Shown: in pieces, positions 51,909 through 60,726 of the stretch
Numbering within the stretch: position 1 is the stretch's first letter
Layout: the number at the start of each line of letters is the position of its first letter
Assembly (NCBI RefSeq): GCF_015352455.1
Contig: NZ_JADKPN010000017.1
Span: forward strand, 1-64,000
Direction: 5' to 3'
DNA length: 64,000 nucleotides
Source: Nocardioides islandensis
GTDB taxonomy: Bacteria > Actinomycetota > Actinomycetes > Propionibacteriales > Nocardioidaceae
Made by a program: the position numbers and the translations under genes
Notes under the pieces: generated by a model
What the model was told of the DNA's origin: nothing
What the model saw: only the letters and a program-made list of their open reading frames with translations
Database searches by the model: none

Positions 51909-53129
51909 ATGTCCAGCCGGTCCGAGACCCCGATCGCGGCGATCAACGCCGCCCTCGACGACCTCGCCGGCGTGGACCCGATCTACCAGACGGTGGCCGA
52001 GCGGAAGACGCGGCTGACTGCTATTTCGCAGGTGATCGCGAAGGCCGAAGCGGATCGCCTTCGTGTCCTGGCCGTGTCTGAGGACATCGCGGTCGAGACC
52101 GGAGCCCGGTCCACCGCCCACTGGCTGGCCGCCGAGACCCGCGACGGCATCGGACAGATCCGGCTCCGCGAGAAGCTCGCCGGTGCAGGCGGACGCACCA
52201 CCTCCGCGATGGGTGAAGGTGCGGTCAACGTGGCCCAGGCGCGGGAGATCGTCGACGCGCTGGCACGGCTGCCGAAGAACCTGGACCCCGAGCTCCGCGA
52301 CAAGGGCGAGGCCTACCTGATCGGAGAGGCCGCCCACTTCGGACCACCCGAGCTGAGGCGGCTCGGGGCCAGGCTGCTGGAGGTCATCGCCCCCGAGGAC
52401 GCCGAGGAGGCCGAGTACCAGCGACTCCTGGCCGAGGACCGTAGGGCCCGGGCCGCGACCAAGGTCACCATCCGGCACCGCGGCGACGGGTCCTCCGACC
52501 TCTACGCCCGCGTCCCCACGCCGGTCGCGCGGCGGTGCCAGACCTACCTGGAGTCCTACACCGCACCACGCCGCGGACCGCTCGGCGACGCGCTCGGGGA
52601 TGACGTCGACCAGCTGCCCGCACCCCGACGCCGCGGGGAGGCGTTCTGCGCCCTGCTGGAGAACCTCCCCGCCAACGCCCTGCCCAAGCACGGCGGGACC
52701 GCCACCAGCGTGATGGTGATGATCGACCTCGAGTCCCTGAAGACCGGTACGGGTCTGGCCGAGACCTCCACCGGGGACCGGGTCACCGCCGAACAGACCC
52801 GCCGGCTGGCCTGCCAGGCCGGCATCATCCCCGTCGTCCTCGGCGGCAAGGGCGAGATCCTCGACCTCGGCCGCAGCAAGCGCCTCTTCACCGGACCCCA
52901 ACGCAAGGCCATGGCCCTCCGCGACCGCCAGTGCACCGCTGACGGCTGCACCATCCCCGCCGCCTGGTGCGAAGCCCACCACCACAACCAACCCTGGAGT
53001 AGGGGCGGCAAGACGAACCTCGCCGACGGCAAGCTCCTCTGCCCCTTCCACCACCACCGCGCCCACGACCCCGCCTGGCAGACCCACCACCACGCCAACG
53101 GATCCACCACCTTCCACCGCAGGACGTGA
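51909..53129 (+). CDS. DUF222 / HNH endonuclease domain protein (13E12 repeat family)
   Basis: A 406-residue protein: a helical DUF222 region (about 1-300), then an HNH motif with CTADGCTIPAAWCEAHH, NLADGKLLCPFHH and a zinc-type Cys set. Such proteins are abundant and variable in actinobacteria (13E12 family), sometimes in many copies; their role is unknown. The ATG at 51909 is the family start. Proximity to a repeat array may be meaningful. Confidence 0.88.
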   Translation: MSSRSETPIAAINAALDDLAGVDPIYQTVAERKTRLTAISQVIAKAEADRLRVLAVSEDIAVETGARSTAHWLAAETRDGIGQIRLREKLAGAGGRTTSAMGEGAVNVAQAREIVDALARLPKNLDPELRDKGEAYLIGEAAHFGPPELRRLGARLLEVIAPEDAEEAEYQRLLAEDRRARAATKVTIRHRGDGSSDLYARVPTPVARRCQTYLESYTAPRRGPLGDALGDDVDQLPAPRRRGEAFCALLENLPANALPKHGGTATSVMVMIDLESLKTGTGLAETSTGDRVTAEQTRRLACQAGIIPVVLGGKGEILDLGRSKRLFTGPQRKAMALRDRQCTADGCTIPAAWCEAHHHNQPWSRGGKTNLADGKLLCPFHHHRAHDPAWQTHHHANGSTTFHRRT

Positions 53130-53210
53130 GGGCAGCTCACACCGGGGTGACCTCTGTGGCGAAGAGCGGCCATTCCTCGTCGCTCAACGAGCCTCCTAGG
53201 GTCGGGCGTC

Positions 53211-54161
53211 ATGGACGACCTGGTCGAGGAGATGGCGCACGCCCGGCTGGCGTGGACCGCGCCCGCCATCCGCGCGTGGTACGACGACGACCGTTTGCTG
53301 CGCCAGCTCGCGGACGGTCTGGCAGACGAGGCCGGACGCGTCGACGACGAGGAGTTCGGGGCGTCCTTCCGCGACGACGTCGGGCTGCACCCGGGAACGA
53401 GCCCGCTCGAGTGGGCGAACCGGCGCATCAGGCTCCCCGACGGCGGCTGGTCGGTGGCCGGCATCCGGTTCCGCGCGCTCGACGTCGCGCGCCCGTTCGT
53501 CGACATCGTGGCGACCACCGCCCCTCCCACCGACGACGGGCTCGCGGCCGTGGCCGATGCCGTCCTCCCGTACTTCGGCCCGTTCGCCCCGCTGTGCCTG
53601 CGGGTCGAGCCACCGGACCCGTCCGCGATCGACGGACGCGTCGACCAGCACGTCGTGGCCGGCCGGGTCGACGAGCTCAGGAGGTGGCCACGCGCCGCGT
53701 CGTACGACGCCGTCGCGCTGCGTCCGGGCGAGCCCGGACCGTTGGCGGACCGGGCCGCCGGGATCTACGCCGCCCTCCCGCGGGGACGCGACACCTGGGC
53801 CACCCCGGAGGACCAGGAGTCCTTGGCGCACTGCGCCGACGAGGGTCTGTTGTTCGAGGTGGTGGTCGACGACACGAGCGCGGGCGTGGTCGCTGCGATC
53901 CGCGACGACCGGCACGGCATGAGCGGGTTCGGCGTCGAGGAGATCTGCCTGGACGCCGCGGCACGGGGTCGCGGGCTGGCGGCGGGCGTCGTCCAGCGAC
54001 TCGTCGACGCGTTGCCGGCCGCGGACGGGGACGTGCTGTGGGGGACGATCCATCCCGACAACCAGCCCTCCCTGCGCAACGCGCTGTCGGTCGGTCGCCG
54101 GGTCGTGGGCGGCTACGTGTGGGTCACGCCGTCAGGCCTGCCCGGGATGCCGCGGCACTGA
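53211..54161 (+). CDS. GNAT-like acetyltransferase, two-domain
   Basis: A 316-residue protein. The C-terminal half has the GNAT acetyl-CoA loop (EEICLDAAARGRGLAAGVVQRLVDAL) and the final HPDNQPSLRNALSVGRRVVGGYVWV. The N-terminal 180 residues are not recognised. A TAGGGT box lies 8 bases before the ATG. Its last 38 bases are antisense to the end of the helR gene. Substrate unknown. Confidence 0.72.
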   Translation: MDDLVEEMAHARLAWTAPAIRAWYDDDRLLRQLADGLADEAGRVDDEEFGASFRDDVGLHPGTSPLEWANRRIRLPDGGWSVAGIRFRALDVARPFVDIVATTAPPTDDGLAAVADAVLPYFGPFAPLCLRVEPPDPSAIDGRVDQHVVAGRVDELRRWPRAASYDAVALRPGEPGPLADRAAGIYAALPRGRDTWATPEDQESLAHCADEGLLFEVVVDDTSAGVVAAIRDDRHGMSGFGVEEICLDAAARGRGLAAGVVQRLVDALPAADGDVLWGTIHPDNQPSLRNALSVGRRVVGGYVWVTPSGLPGMPRH

Positions 54162-56247
54162 GGTCCGGGGTGGCCCCGAGCTCCTCGGGCAACGGCTGGT
54201 CGTGCACGACGACCAGCGACGTGACCGCCCGGGTCAGGCAGACGTAGAGGCGGCGCAGTCCGGTCACGCGGTCGGCCTCGGCCGCGACGACCGCAGCGGG
54301 CTCGACCAGGACGACGTGGTCGAACTCCAGGCCCTTCGCCAGCGACGCCGGTACCAGGTCGAGGTGCTGGTCGAACTCCGTCTCGACCTGGTCGGGAGAC
54401 GCGGGTTCGTCGCGACCCACGATCCCGAACCGGACACCGGCCGACGTCAGGGACGCCGCGAGCCCGTCGATCGACGCGTCCGGCGCGATCACGCCGATCG
54501 AGCCCTCGCGCCCGACGGCGGCCGCGACCGCGTCGAGAGCAGGACCGGCGACCACTTCGAGCTCGCCGCGCGTGCGGCGGACCGACGTCGGCGGCTCCAG
54601 CCCCGGGGCGATCACCGGCAGCAGGCGAGCGGCGTACTCGATCACCTCGCCGGGCACCCGGAAGCCGCGGGTCAGCTGCTCGACGTGCGCGTCCGGCTTG
54701 CCGAGGTGGCCGAGCGCCTCGGCCCACGAGCGGGAGGCCCACGGCGTGGTGGCCTGGGCGAGGTCGCCGAGCACGGTCAGCGAGCCGGTCGAGGAACGCC
54801 GCGCCAGCGCGCGCAGCATCATCGGCGACAGGTCCTGCGCCTCGTCGGCCACGATGTGCCCGACCGAGCCGGTGCGCTCGACGAGGTCGCACGCCTCGTC
54901 GACCAGGATCGCCTCGGCCAGGGTCCACGGCGTCGAGGCCGGGCTCTTGCTCGGCCGTGGCCAGAGCAGCAGTGCCTGCTCCTCCTCGGTCAGCACCCCC
55001 GAGGCGGCCGATGCCAGGAACACGGGGTCGGACAGGAGACGCCAGACCAGCCGGGCCGGCTCGACCGCCGGCCACACCGCGGCGGCGTAGTCCTTCACCG
55101 GTTTGCTGCGCGCCACGGCGTACTGCACGCGGTCGTCGGGGGAGTCGCCGGCGAGCTCCATGCGCACCAGGATCCGGTGCGCGAGCGCCTGCGGGACCAT
55201 CGCCCGCGCCGCGCCGTACCTCACCCCACGCGACCGCAGGGACCGCACCAGCTCCTCGACCTCGTACGCCGCGACCCGCCACCGCCGCGCCCCGCGCGGC
55301 ACGACCAGCCCCTCGGTGGGCATCGTCACGTGCGACCACAGCGCCCGGGAGAGCACCTCGGCCATCCGCGCGTCGCCCTTCAGCGTCGCGACGTCCGCGG
55401 CCTCGACACCGCGCACGCTCCACTTCGGGTTGAGGTCGCGCAGCGTCCCGAGCGCGAGCTGCTCGATCGTCGACTGCTTGGCCTCCACCTCGCCGAGGGC
55501 GGGCAGCACGTCGCGGATGTACCTCAGGAAGCTCGCGTTCGGCCCGACGACCAGCACGCCCTGGCGGGTCAGCTGCTCGCGGTGGGCGAAGAGCAGGTAC
55601 GCCGCGCGGTGCAGGCCGACCGCCGTCTTGCCCGTGCCCGGGGCGCCCTGCACGCAGATCGACTGCGACAGGTCGGAGCGGACGATGACGTCCTGCTCGG
55701 GCTGGATGGTGGCCACGATGTCGCGCATCGGCCCGACGCGCGGCCGCTCGATCTCCTGCTCGAGGATCGCGGAGTACTCGGCCTCGGGGGTCGCCGCGGT
55801 GAGGTCCTCGTCCTCGTACGACGTCAGCGTGCCGTGCTGGAACCCGAACCGGCGGCGCCGGTCGACGCCCATCGGCTCGGTGCGGGTGGCCCGGTAGAAC
55901 GGCAGCGACACCGGCGCCCGCCAGTCGATGACGAGCGGGTCGCCCTCGAGGTCGCTGACGTGGCGGCGGCCGATGTGGAAGCTGCCGCCGTCGTTCGCCG
56001 AGTCGTCGCTGTAGTCCAGCCGGCCGAAGAACAACGGGATCGTCGGGTCGTCGGCCAGCTGCTTCATGCGCAGGGCGAAGGTGGACTGGAGGTACTCGCG
56101 GCTGACCCAGTCGCCGCCGGCCGAGGCGTCCATCGCCGCGGTCCGGGCGCGCATCCGCGCGAGCTGCTCGCGGGACTCGGCCAGGTGGTGCTGCTCGGCG
56201 GCGAGGGCCGCCTGCGGATCGTCGGGGTCGGGGTCTCCTACGGGCAT
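54124..56247 (-). CDS. helR: HelR/HelD-like RNA polymerase recycling ATPase
   Basis: A 707-residue UvrD-like superfamily 1 protein. It has an N-terminal coiled coil (about 10-45), Walker A GAPGTGKT (201-208), VADEAQDLSPMMLRAL (Walker B), GDLAQATTPWASRSW and VCLTRA near the end, with a substantial insert between. This pattern matches actinobacterial HelD/HelR, which removes stalled or rifamycin-bound polymerase; Streptomyces HelR confers rifamycin tolerance. The ATG at 56247 fits. A role in rifamycin resistance here is inference. Confidence 0.82.
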   Translation of the reverse strand: MPVGDPDPDDPQAALAAEQHHLAESREQLARMRARTAAMDASAGGDWVSREYLQSTFALRMKQLADDPTIPLFFGRLDYSDDSANDGGSFHIGRRHVSDLEGDPLVIDWRAPVSLPFYRATRTEPMGVDRRRRFGFQHGTLTSYEDEDLTAATPEAEYSAILEQEIERPRVGPMRDIVATIQPEQDVIVRSDLSQSICVQGAPGTGKTAVGLHRAAYLLFAHREQLTRQGVLVVGPNASFLRYIRDVLPALGEVEAKQSTIEQLALGTLRDLNPKWSVRGVEAADVATLKGDARMAEVLSRALWSHVTMPTEGLVVPRGARRWRVAAYEVEELVRSLRSRGVRYGAARAMVPQALAHRILVRMELAGDSPDDRVQYAVARSKPVKDYAAAVWPAVEPARLVWRLLSDPVFLASAASGVLTEEEQALLLWPRPSKSPASTPWTLAEAILVDEACDLVERTGSVGHIVADEAQDLSPMMLRALARRSSTGSLTVLGDLAQATTPWASRSWAEALGHLGKPDAHVEQLTRGFRVPGEVIEYAARLLPVIAPGLEPPTSVRRTRGELEVVAGPALDAVAAAVGREGSIGVIAPDASIDGLAASLTSAGVRFGIVGRDEPASPDQVETEFDQHLDLVPASLAKGLEFDHVVLVEPAAVVAAEADRVTGLRRLYVCLTRAVTSLVVVHDQPLPEELGATPDLSAAASRAGLTA

Positions 56248-56294
56248 GACGGAACCTCCGCGGTAGCGGCTGGAGTAGTGGAAGCCGGGCGACG

Positions 56295-56963
56295 TTACGC
56301 CCGGGCGCCCTCCCTGTCACCCGAATTGATCCCGGGTAGCCGGCCGTCCAGCCACACCAGCCCGGAGGCGAAGGCCACGAACAGCACCGTGATGCCCAGC
56401 GAGTTCAGCAGCACGACGCCCAGGCCGTGCTCGGCCACGTCGAGGAACGGGTACGGGTACCAGTCGAAGACCGGACCGGTCGTCAGGATGAGCAGCAGGT
56501 AGAGGACCGGCCACACCAGCGCGGGCAGCACGTCCGGGCGCGCCAGCAGGCCCCGCGGCCCGAACACCAGCCAGCCCACGACGGCCAGCGCGGGCACGGC
56601 CATGTGCAGCAGCTTGTCGGCCACGTAGTCCGCACCGTGCAGGTCGAGCAAGGGTCGCAGCAGCACGAAGTGGACGACCCCCGTGACCGCGATGGCGAGC
56701 ACGGCGTCGAGCCGCAGCACGCGGAAGGAGCGGGTGTCGCTCTCGCGGCCGGCGGCCAGCAGGGCCGTCACCCACGCGACAGCGATGTTGCTCTGGATCG
56801 TGAAGTAGAAGAAGTACCGCCGCACGTGCTCGCCGGTGCTCGGCGCGTTGGTCTCGTCGAGGACGCGGCCTCCGCGGAGCACCAGCACCAGCTGGAACAC
56901 CAGCGCGAACGCCGCCACCAGGAACGTCAGCAGGTGCCAGGCGCGAGCGGCGCGGGGGCTCAT
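56295..56963 (-). CDS. Pr6Pr family membrane protein
   Basis: A 222-residue, six-helix membrane protein. RYFFYFTIQSNIAVAWVTALL and WPVLYLLLILTTGPVFDWYPYPFLDVAEHG are the Pr6Pr/FAR-17a-like signatures. Function unknown. The ATG at 56963 follows TAGGCT (56970-56975, minus strand) by 6 bases, so the mRNA is probably leaderless. Confidence 0.8.
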   Translation of the reverse strand: MSPRAARAWHLLTFLVAAFALVFQLVLVLRGGRVLDETNAPSTGEHVRRYFFYFTIQSNIAVAWVTALLAAGRESDTRSFRVLRLDAVLAIAVTGVVHFVLLRPLLDLHGADYVADKLLHMAVPALAVVGWLVFGPRGLLARPDVLPALVWPVLYLLLILTTGPVFDWYPYPFLDVAEHGLGVVLLNSLGITVLFVAFASGLVWLDGRLPGINSGDREGARA

Positions 56964-56972
56964 GCGCGCAGC

Positions 56973-57911
56973 CTAGGACGCCCAGGACACCAGTCGCTGG
57001 ATCCACGGCACGGTCAGCGCCTCGTCCACGAACTCGCGCACGCCGGCGTGCGCGCGGGCGCGGGCCTCCGGGTCGCGCGCGTTCAGCCAGCCCAGCACCT
57101 GGTACCTCGCGATGTGGTGCAGCTGCGCGACCGTCACGCCGAAGTCCTCCGGGGAGCGGACCCGACCGGGACCGCCCGCCGCCTCGTACGCCGTCACCAC
57201 TGCGGCCGTGCGAGCCGGGTCGTCGCGGCCGAACTCGAACAGCACCATGGCGAGCTCGCGGGTCGGCTCGCCCGGGCCGGCGTTGTCGAAGTCGATCACG
57301 AACGCCGATCCGTCGGGGCCGGCGCGCACGTTGTCGGCCCACAGGTCGAGGTGCAGCCACTGCTCGCCGGCCATCGGGGTCAGCAGCTCCTCGGCCGCCA
57401 GCAGGTCCGGGACGAGGCGCGCCAGCGACTCCGCGAACGGGGCGCCCGCCCCGCGCGCCGCCTTGACCAGCGCGCGCCACTCACCGGCGCCCACGGGCTC
57501 GGTGTGCCACTCGTGCGGCCGCTCCGTCCCGGGCTGCACCACGGCGTGCAGCCGGGCCACCGTCTCGCCGACCGTCGCGGGGTCCAGCAGCGGGTCGACG
57601 TCGGCGATGTCCACCCACGTCTGCACGCGCACCGGCGAGCCGTCGACCTTCGCTAGGTAGTGGCCGTCGCGGTCGGCGAGTGGACGCGGGCAGGTGACGC
57701 CGGCGTCGTGGCACCGTGCCTGGAACGCCGCCGTGGCCTCGGCCTCGTCCGCGTCGACGTCGCCGAACGACTCCTTCAGCGCGTACGAGCCACGCGCGGT
57801 GACCAGGCGACGTACCTGGCCCTGCTCACCGCGCGCCGCTTCGACCTCGAGCCGGGCGTCGGGGCCGAGGTCGAAGCGGTCCGCAACCAGGGCGGCCAAC
57901 TGGCGGTCCAC
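56973..57911 (-). CDS. aminoglycoside phosphotransferase-fold (APH/homoserine-kinase-like) kinase
   Basis: A 312-residue kinase-fold protein. The catalytic loop is WLHLDLWADNVR (HxDxxxxN) and the metal-binding motif is VIDFDNAGPG; ALKESFG near residue 45 supplies the ATP lysine. The substrate is unknown: a sugar, amino acid or drug. It starts with GTG at 57911. It ends just 9 bases before the start of the downstream Pr6Pr gene, on the same strand. Confidence 0.83.
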   Translation of the reverse strand: MDRQLAALVADRFDLGPDARLEVEAARGEQGQVRRLVTARGSYALKESFGDVDADEAEATAAFQARCHDAGVTCPRPLADRDGHYLAKVDGSPVRVQTWVDIADVDPLLDPATVGETVARLHAVVQPGTERPHEWHTEPVGAGEWRALVKAARGAGAPFAESLARLVPDLLAAEELLTPMAGEQWLHLDLWADNVRAGPDGSAFVIDFDNAGPGEPTRELAMVLFEFGRDDPARTAAVVTAYEAAGGPGRVRSPEDFGVTVAQLHHIARYQVLGWLNARDPEARARAHAGVREFVDEALTVPWIQRLVSWAS

Positions 57912-57989
57912 AGGCCCATGGTGACGGGTGGCCGGTACGCGCCGGCGAGGTCGGGGGGAGTCCTCGCCGGCGCGACGACCGGGGGGATG

Positions 57990-58313
57990 TCAGACGGGTT
58001 CGCTGAGGTACGACTCGTAGTGGACGTGCAGCACCTCGTCGGCCACCGGGAACAGCGAGAGCACGAACGAGCACGCGGCGTGCACGACCTCGTAGCGGCC
58101 GGGCGAGAGGCGGGCGTCGACCGGGCCGGTGAGGCGCAGGCTGTAGGTCATCGCGCCGCCCCAGCTGACCGGGTCGGACAGGTACTCCAGGGTCAGCGGC
58201 ACCACGCCGCCGCCGTCGAGCACGCTCGCGCTCACGGTGACCTCGCTGCCGAGGAGCGGACGCAGCCCGGAGTACGTCGGCTCCATGTGCCGGCGGATCG
58301 GCGTCATCGTCAT
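57990..58313 (-). CDS. DUF6916-like small protein
   Basis: A 107-residue beta-rich protein. Its pattern (LRPLLGSEVTVSA, TYSLRLTGPVDARLSPGRYEVVHAACSFVLSLFPVADEVLHVHYESYL) resembles DUF6916, seen near tail-like genes and contractile particles and also alone, as here. It begins with MTMTPIRR; the next in-frame start (MEPTYSG) also works. No phage tail genes are nearby. Confidence 0.6.
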   Translation of the reverse strand: MTMTPIRRHMEPTYSGLRPLLGSEVTVSASVLDGGGVVPLTLEYLSDPVSWGGAMTYSLRLTGPVDARLSPGRYEVVHAACSFVLSLFPVADEVLHVHYESYLSEPV

Positions 58314-58472
58314 CGCGGGTCACCTTCTTGCTTGGGGGGTGCTGGTGGGGGGATGACACGAGTGTGGGAGCGCGAACGCCGCGGCGTGGCCCGACACGCT
58401 CCGGATGGCCCGTTCGGGCTATGAGGCTCGGCCGATCTGACGACGGATTTCGCAGCTTTTGTCTGGACCGGT

Positions 58473-59693
58473 CTAGTGATCTGCCGGGACGGGGAGCGCC
58501 ATGACGTCGGGTGACCGGCCGTCGCGGCTGCGCTGCAGGCCTCTGACCAGCGACAACGTGACCAGCACCGATCCGGCGGACATCACACCGATCGCCATGC
58601 CCGCCGCCTCGGAATCCGAACCGAGAAGGGTGGCCACGCCGCCGGCGAGCAGGGCGCCGACCCCCTGCATCGACATCATGCCCAGCCCGTGCAGCCCGAG
58701 CACGTGGCCGCGGATGTCGGGCGCGGTGCGGCCGACCAGCCGCTCCTGGAGCGGCAGGCTGGCGCAGTACCCGACCGAGGCCAGCGCAGCCAGCAGGCAG
58801 GCCACCACCAGGCCGGGCTGGAGCAGGAAGAACAGCCACGGGATCGCCAGCAGGAACCGGGCGGGCTCGACCAGTCGGTCCCGCCGGTCCGGCGCGATGA
58901 CGCGGCCCATCAGGACGTCGCCGGCCAGCATGCCGATGGCGGTCGCGGCGAAGAGGAAGCCGGCCCGCTCCCCGGCGTACGGCACGATCAGCGCTTCGCA
59001 GCCGACGACGAGGCCGTTGGGGACCCAGAGCGCGAGGTACACCGGGCGCAGCACGGGGGAGCCGAGCAGCAGCCGGTTCACCGCGCGGCTGCGCTCCACC
59101 GCCTTGCCGGACGCGCGCGGCGGGTGGTCGCCGAGCCCGAAGCGCACGAGCAGCAGGGCCAGGAACGAGCAGGCGGCGGCCCCCAGGAAGAGCTGGCTGG
59201 TGGTGAAGGCCAGCAGGAGCAGACCGCCCAGGCCGTAGCCCACGATCTGCATCACGCCGACGGCGATGTTGATGGTGGCGCGGGCGAAGATGAACGTCCC
59301 CTCGGGCACCACGTCGGAGACGAGGGCGATCATGCTGCCGCCCATCGCGGACAGCAGGATCCACGGGATGACCAGGACGACGAGGCGGACCGCCATCGGC
59401 ATCTCCGGGACGGCCTGGGCGAGGTCCGCCACGACCCCGATGCCGGCGGCAAGCACCAGCGCGGTCCTCGGGCGCCAGAGGTCGGACAGGCTGAGCAGGA
59501 ACCAGGAGGTCGCCAGCCGGACCAGCGGGCCGCCGAACATCACGAACGCGGCCAGCAGCGGCGACCCGGTCTCGGTGTAGGTCAGGGTGCCGAGCGCCAG
59601 GCTGGCCACCGACCCCGCCGCCACGTTGAGCGAGGTCGTGGTGAACAGCACCCGGAACTCGCCGATCGAGAACAGCTCGCGGTAGGTGCGCAT
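58473..59693 (-). CDS. MFS transporter (MFS_3-like exporter)
   Basis: A 406-residue, 12-helix transporter. FSIGEFRVLFTTTSLNVAAGSVASLALGTLTYTETGSPLLAAFVMFGG is the exporter-type start. Further upstream codons (MPAITSAGTRQ...) reach across the operator and the ArsR start, so the ATG at 59693 is chosen. It is divergent from the DUF5937/ArsR gene, which probably controls it. Substrate unknown. Confidence 0.85.
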   Translation of the reverse strand: MRTYRELFSIGEFRVLFTTTSLNVAAGSVASLALGTLTYTETGSPLLAAFVMFGGPLVRLATSWFLLSLSDLWRPRTALVLAAGIGVVADLAQAVPEMPMAVRLVVLVIPWILLSAMGGSMIALVSDVVPEGTFIFARATINIAVGVMQIVGYGLGGLLLLAFTTSQLFLGAAACSFLALLLVRFGLGDHPPRASGKAVERSRAVNRLLLGSPVLRPVYLALWVPNGLVVGCEALIVPYAGERAGFLFAATAIGMLAGDVLMGRVIAPDRRDRLVEPARFLLAIPWLFFLLQPGLVVACLLAALASVGYCASLPLQERLVGRTAPDIRGHVLGLHGLGMMSMQGVGALLAGGVATLLGSDSEAAGMAIGVMSAGSVLVTLSLVRGLQRSRDGRSPDVMALPVPADH

Positions 59694-59729
59694 GACGACA
59701 CCTTCCCCAGGTCGGCAGGTGACCGCATA

Positions 59730-59753
59730 ATGTTTCGCGAGGAGGCGAAACAT
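59730..59753 (+). promoter_or_regulatory. 9-bp inverted repeat with the ribosome site in its loop
   Basis: ATGTTTCGC (59730-59738) pairs with GCGAAACAT (59745-59753). The loop GAGGAG (59739-59744) plus the next G forms the Shine-Dalgarno GAGGAGG of the ArsR gene, whose ATG is at 59755, 1 base after the stem. The element could be a DNA operator for the ArsR protein and also a hairpin that controls its translation. Confidence 0.7.
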
Positions 59754-59754
59754 C

Positions 59755-60726
59755 ATGGGGACCTGGCGGGTGCCCGCGGACGTGATGGCGGGCACCAGGT
59801 TCGCGATATCGGCGATGGCCGAGGTGACCGGCGCACTGAGCGCGCTGACCCGGCCGAGCGGCCCGGACCAGCGGGCGTTCCGCGAGGCGCACGGCGCAGC
59901 CTTCGGGTCCTGGCTGGCCCGGCGCCCCGACGTGGCCGACCTGGTCGCCGCCAGCCACCGTCCTGCCCGGCCCGGCGTGATCGGCTGGCTGGCCGACTAC
60001 CTCAGCATCCCGCCGATCGGCGTGGACGAGACGTTCGAGGAGGGCCTCGCGCACCTGCGGGGGCTGACCGACGACGAGCTGAGGGCGGACCTGCGGGAGA
60101 CCACGCAGGCCCCGCTCGCCGCCACGCTGATGGCGCCCGGAGTCGTCGACGTCGCGGTGGAGCTGGCGGTCTGGCTGTGGTCCCACACCCTCGAGTCGGA
60201 CTGGGCCCGGCGCGAGCGCATCCTGCGCGCCGACATCGTCGCCCGTACCTCCCAGCTCGCCCGCCACGGCTGGGGCGCGGTGCTGCGTGACCTCGGCCGG
60301 GACCGGGAGTGGGTCGGCGACGGACAGCTGCGCATCAACCGGTACGACCTGCCGACCCACACCATCGACGAGGGCAGCACCCTGCTGTTCGTGCCGACCC
60401 ACGCCGCCGGGACGTGGGTGGGGTGGCACGCCGACCGCTACGCCCTCTACTACCCCGTCTCGGGCCGGCTGGCCCAGGTCGACGCCGACAGCAGCGCCGG
60501 GCTGGCCCCGCTCGTCGGCGCCAACCGCGCCGAGCTGCTGACCCTGCTCGACGTGCCCCGCAGCACCTCACAGCTCGTGGCGCTGAGCGGCCAGGCCCTG
60601 GGCTCGGTGGGCGGGCACCTCAAGGTGCTGCTCGAGGCCGGTGTCGTGCTCCGCCGTCGCTCCGGCCGCGAGGTCCTCTACTGGCGGACGGCGCTGGGCG
60701 ACGCGCTCGTCGCCGCCGGCGGCTGA
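59755..60726 (+). CDS. DUF5937/ArsR family transcriptional regulator
   Basis: A 323-residue protein. The N-terminal 240 residues are the DUF5937 helical domain (FAISAMAEVTGALSAL, VAVELAVWLWSHTLESDW), and the C-terminal 75 residues are an ArsR-like winged helix (LLTLLDVPRSTSQLVALSGQALGSVGGHLKVLLEAGVVLRRRSGREVLYW). It probably represses itself and the divergent MFS gene via the palindrome over its ribosome site. Its last 49 bases are antisense to the MpaB gene. Confidence 0.85.
   Translation: MGTWRVPADVMAGTRFAISAMAEVTGALSALTRPSGPDQRAFREAHGAAFGSWLARRPDVADLVAASHRPARPGVIGWLADYLSIPPIGVDETFEEGLAHLRGLTDDELRADLRETTQAPLAATLMAPGVVDVAVELAVWLWSHTLESDWARRERILRADIVARTSQLARHGWGAVLRDLGRDREWVGDGQLRINRYDLPTHTIDEGSTLLFVPTHAAGTWVGWHADRYALYYPVSGRLAQVDADSSAGLAPLVGANRAELLTLLDVPRSTSQLVALSGQALGSVGGHLKVLLEAGVVLRRRSGREVLYWRTALGDALVAAGG

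Noticed and set aside
51909..53129. A homing endonuclease or intein-type mobile element
   Set aside because: The DUF222-HNH family is widespread and stationary in actinobacteria; there are no flanking direct repeats or interrupted host gene.
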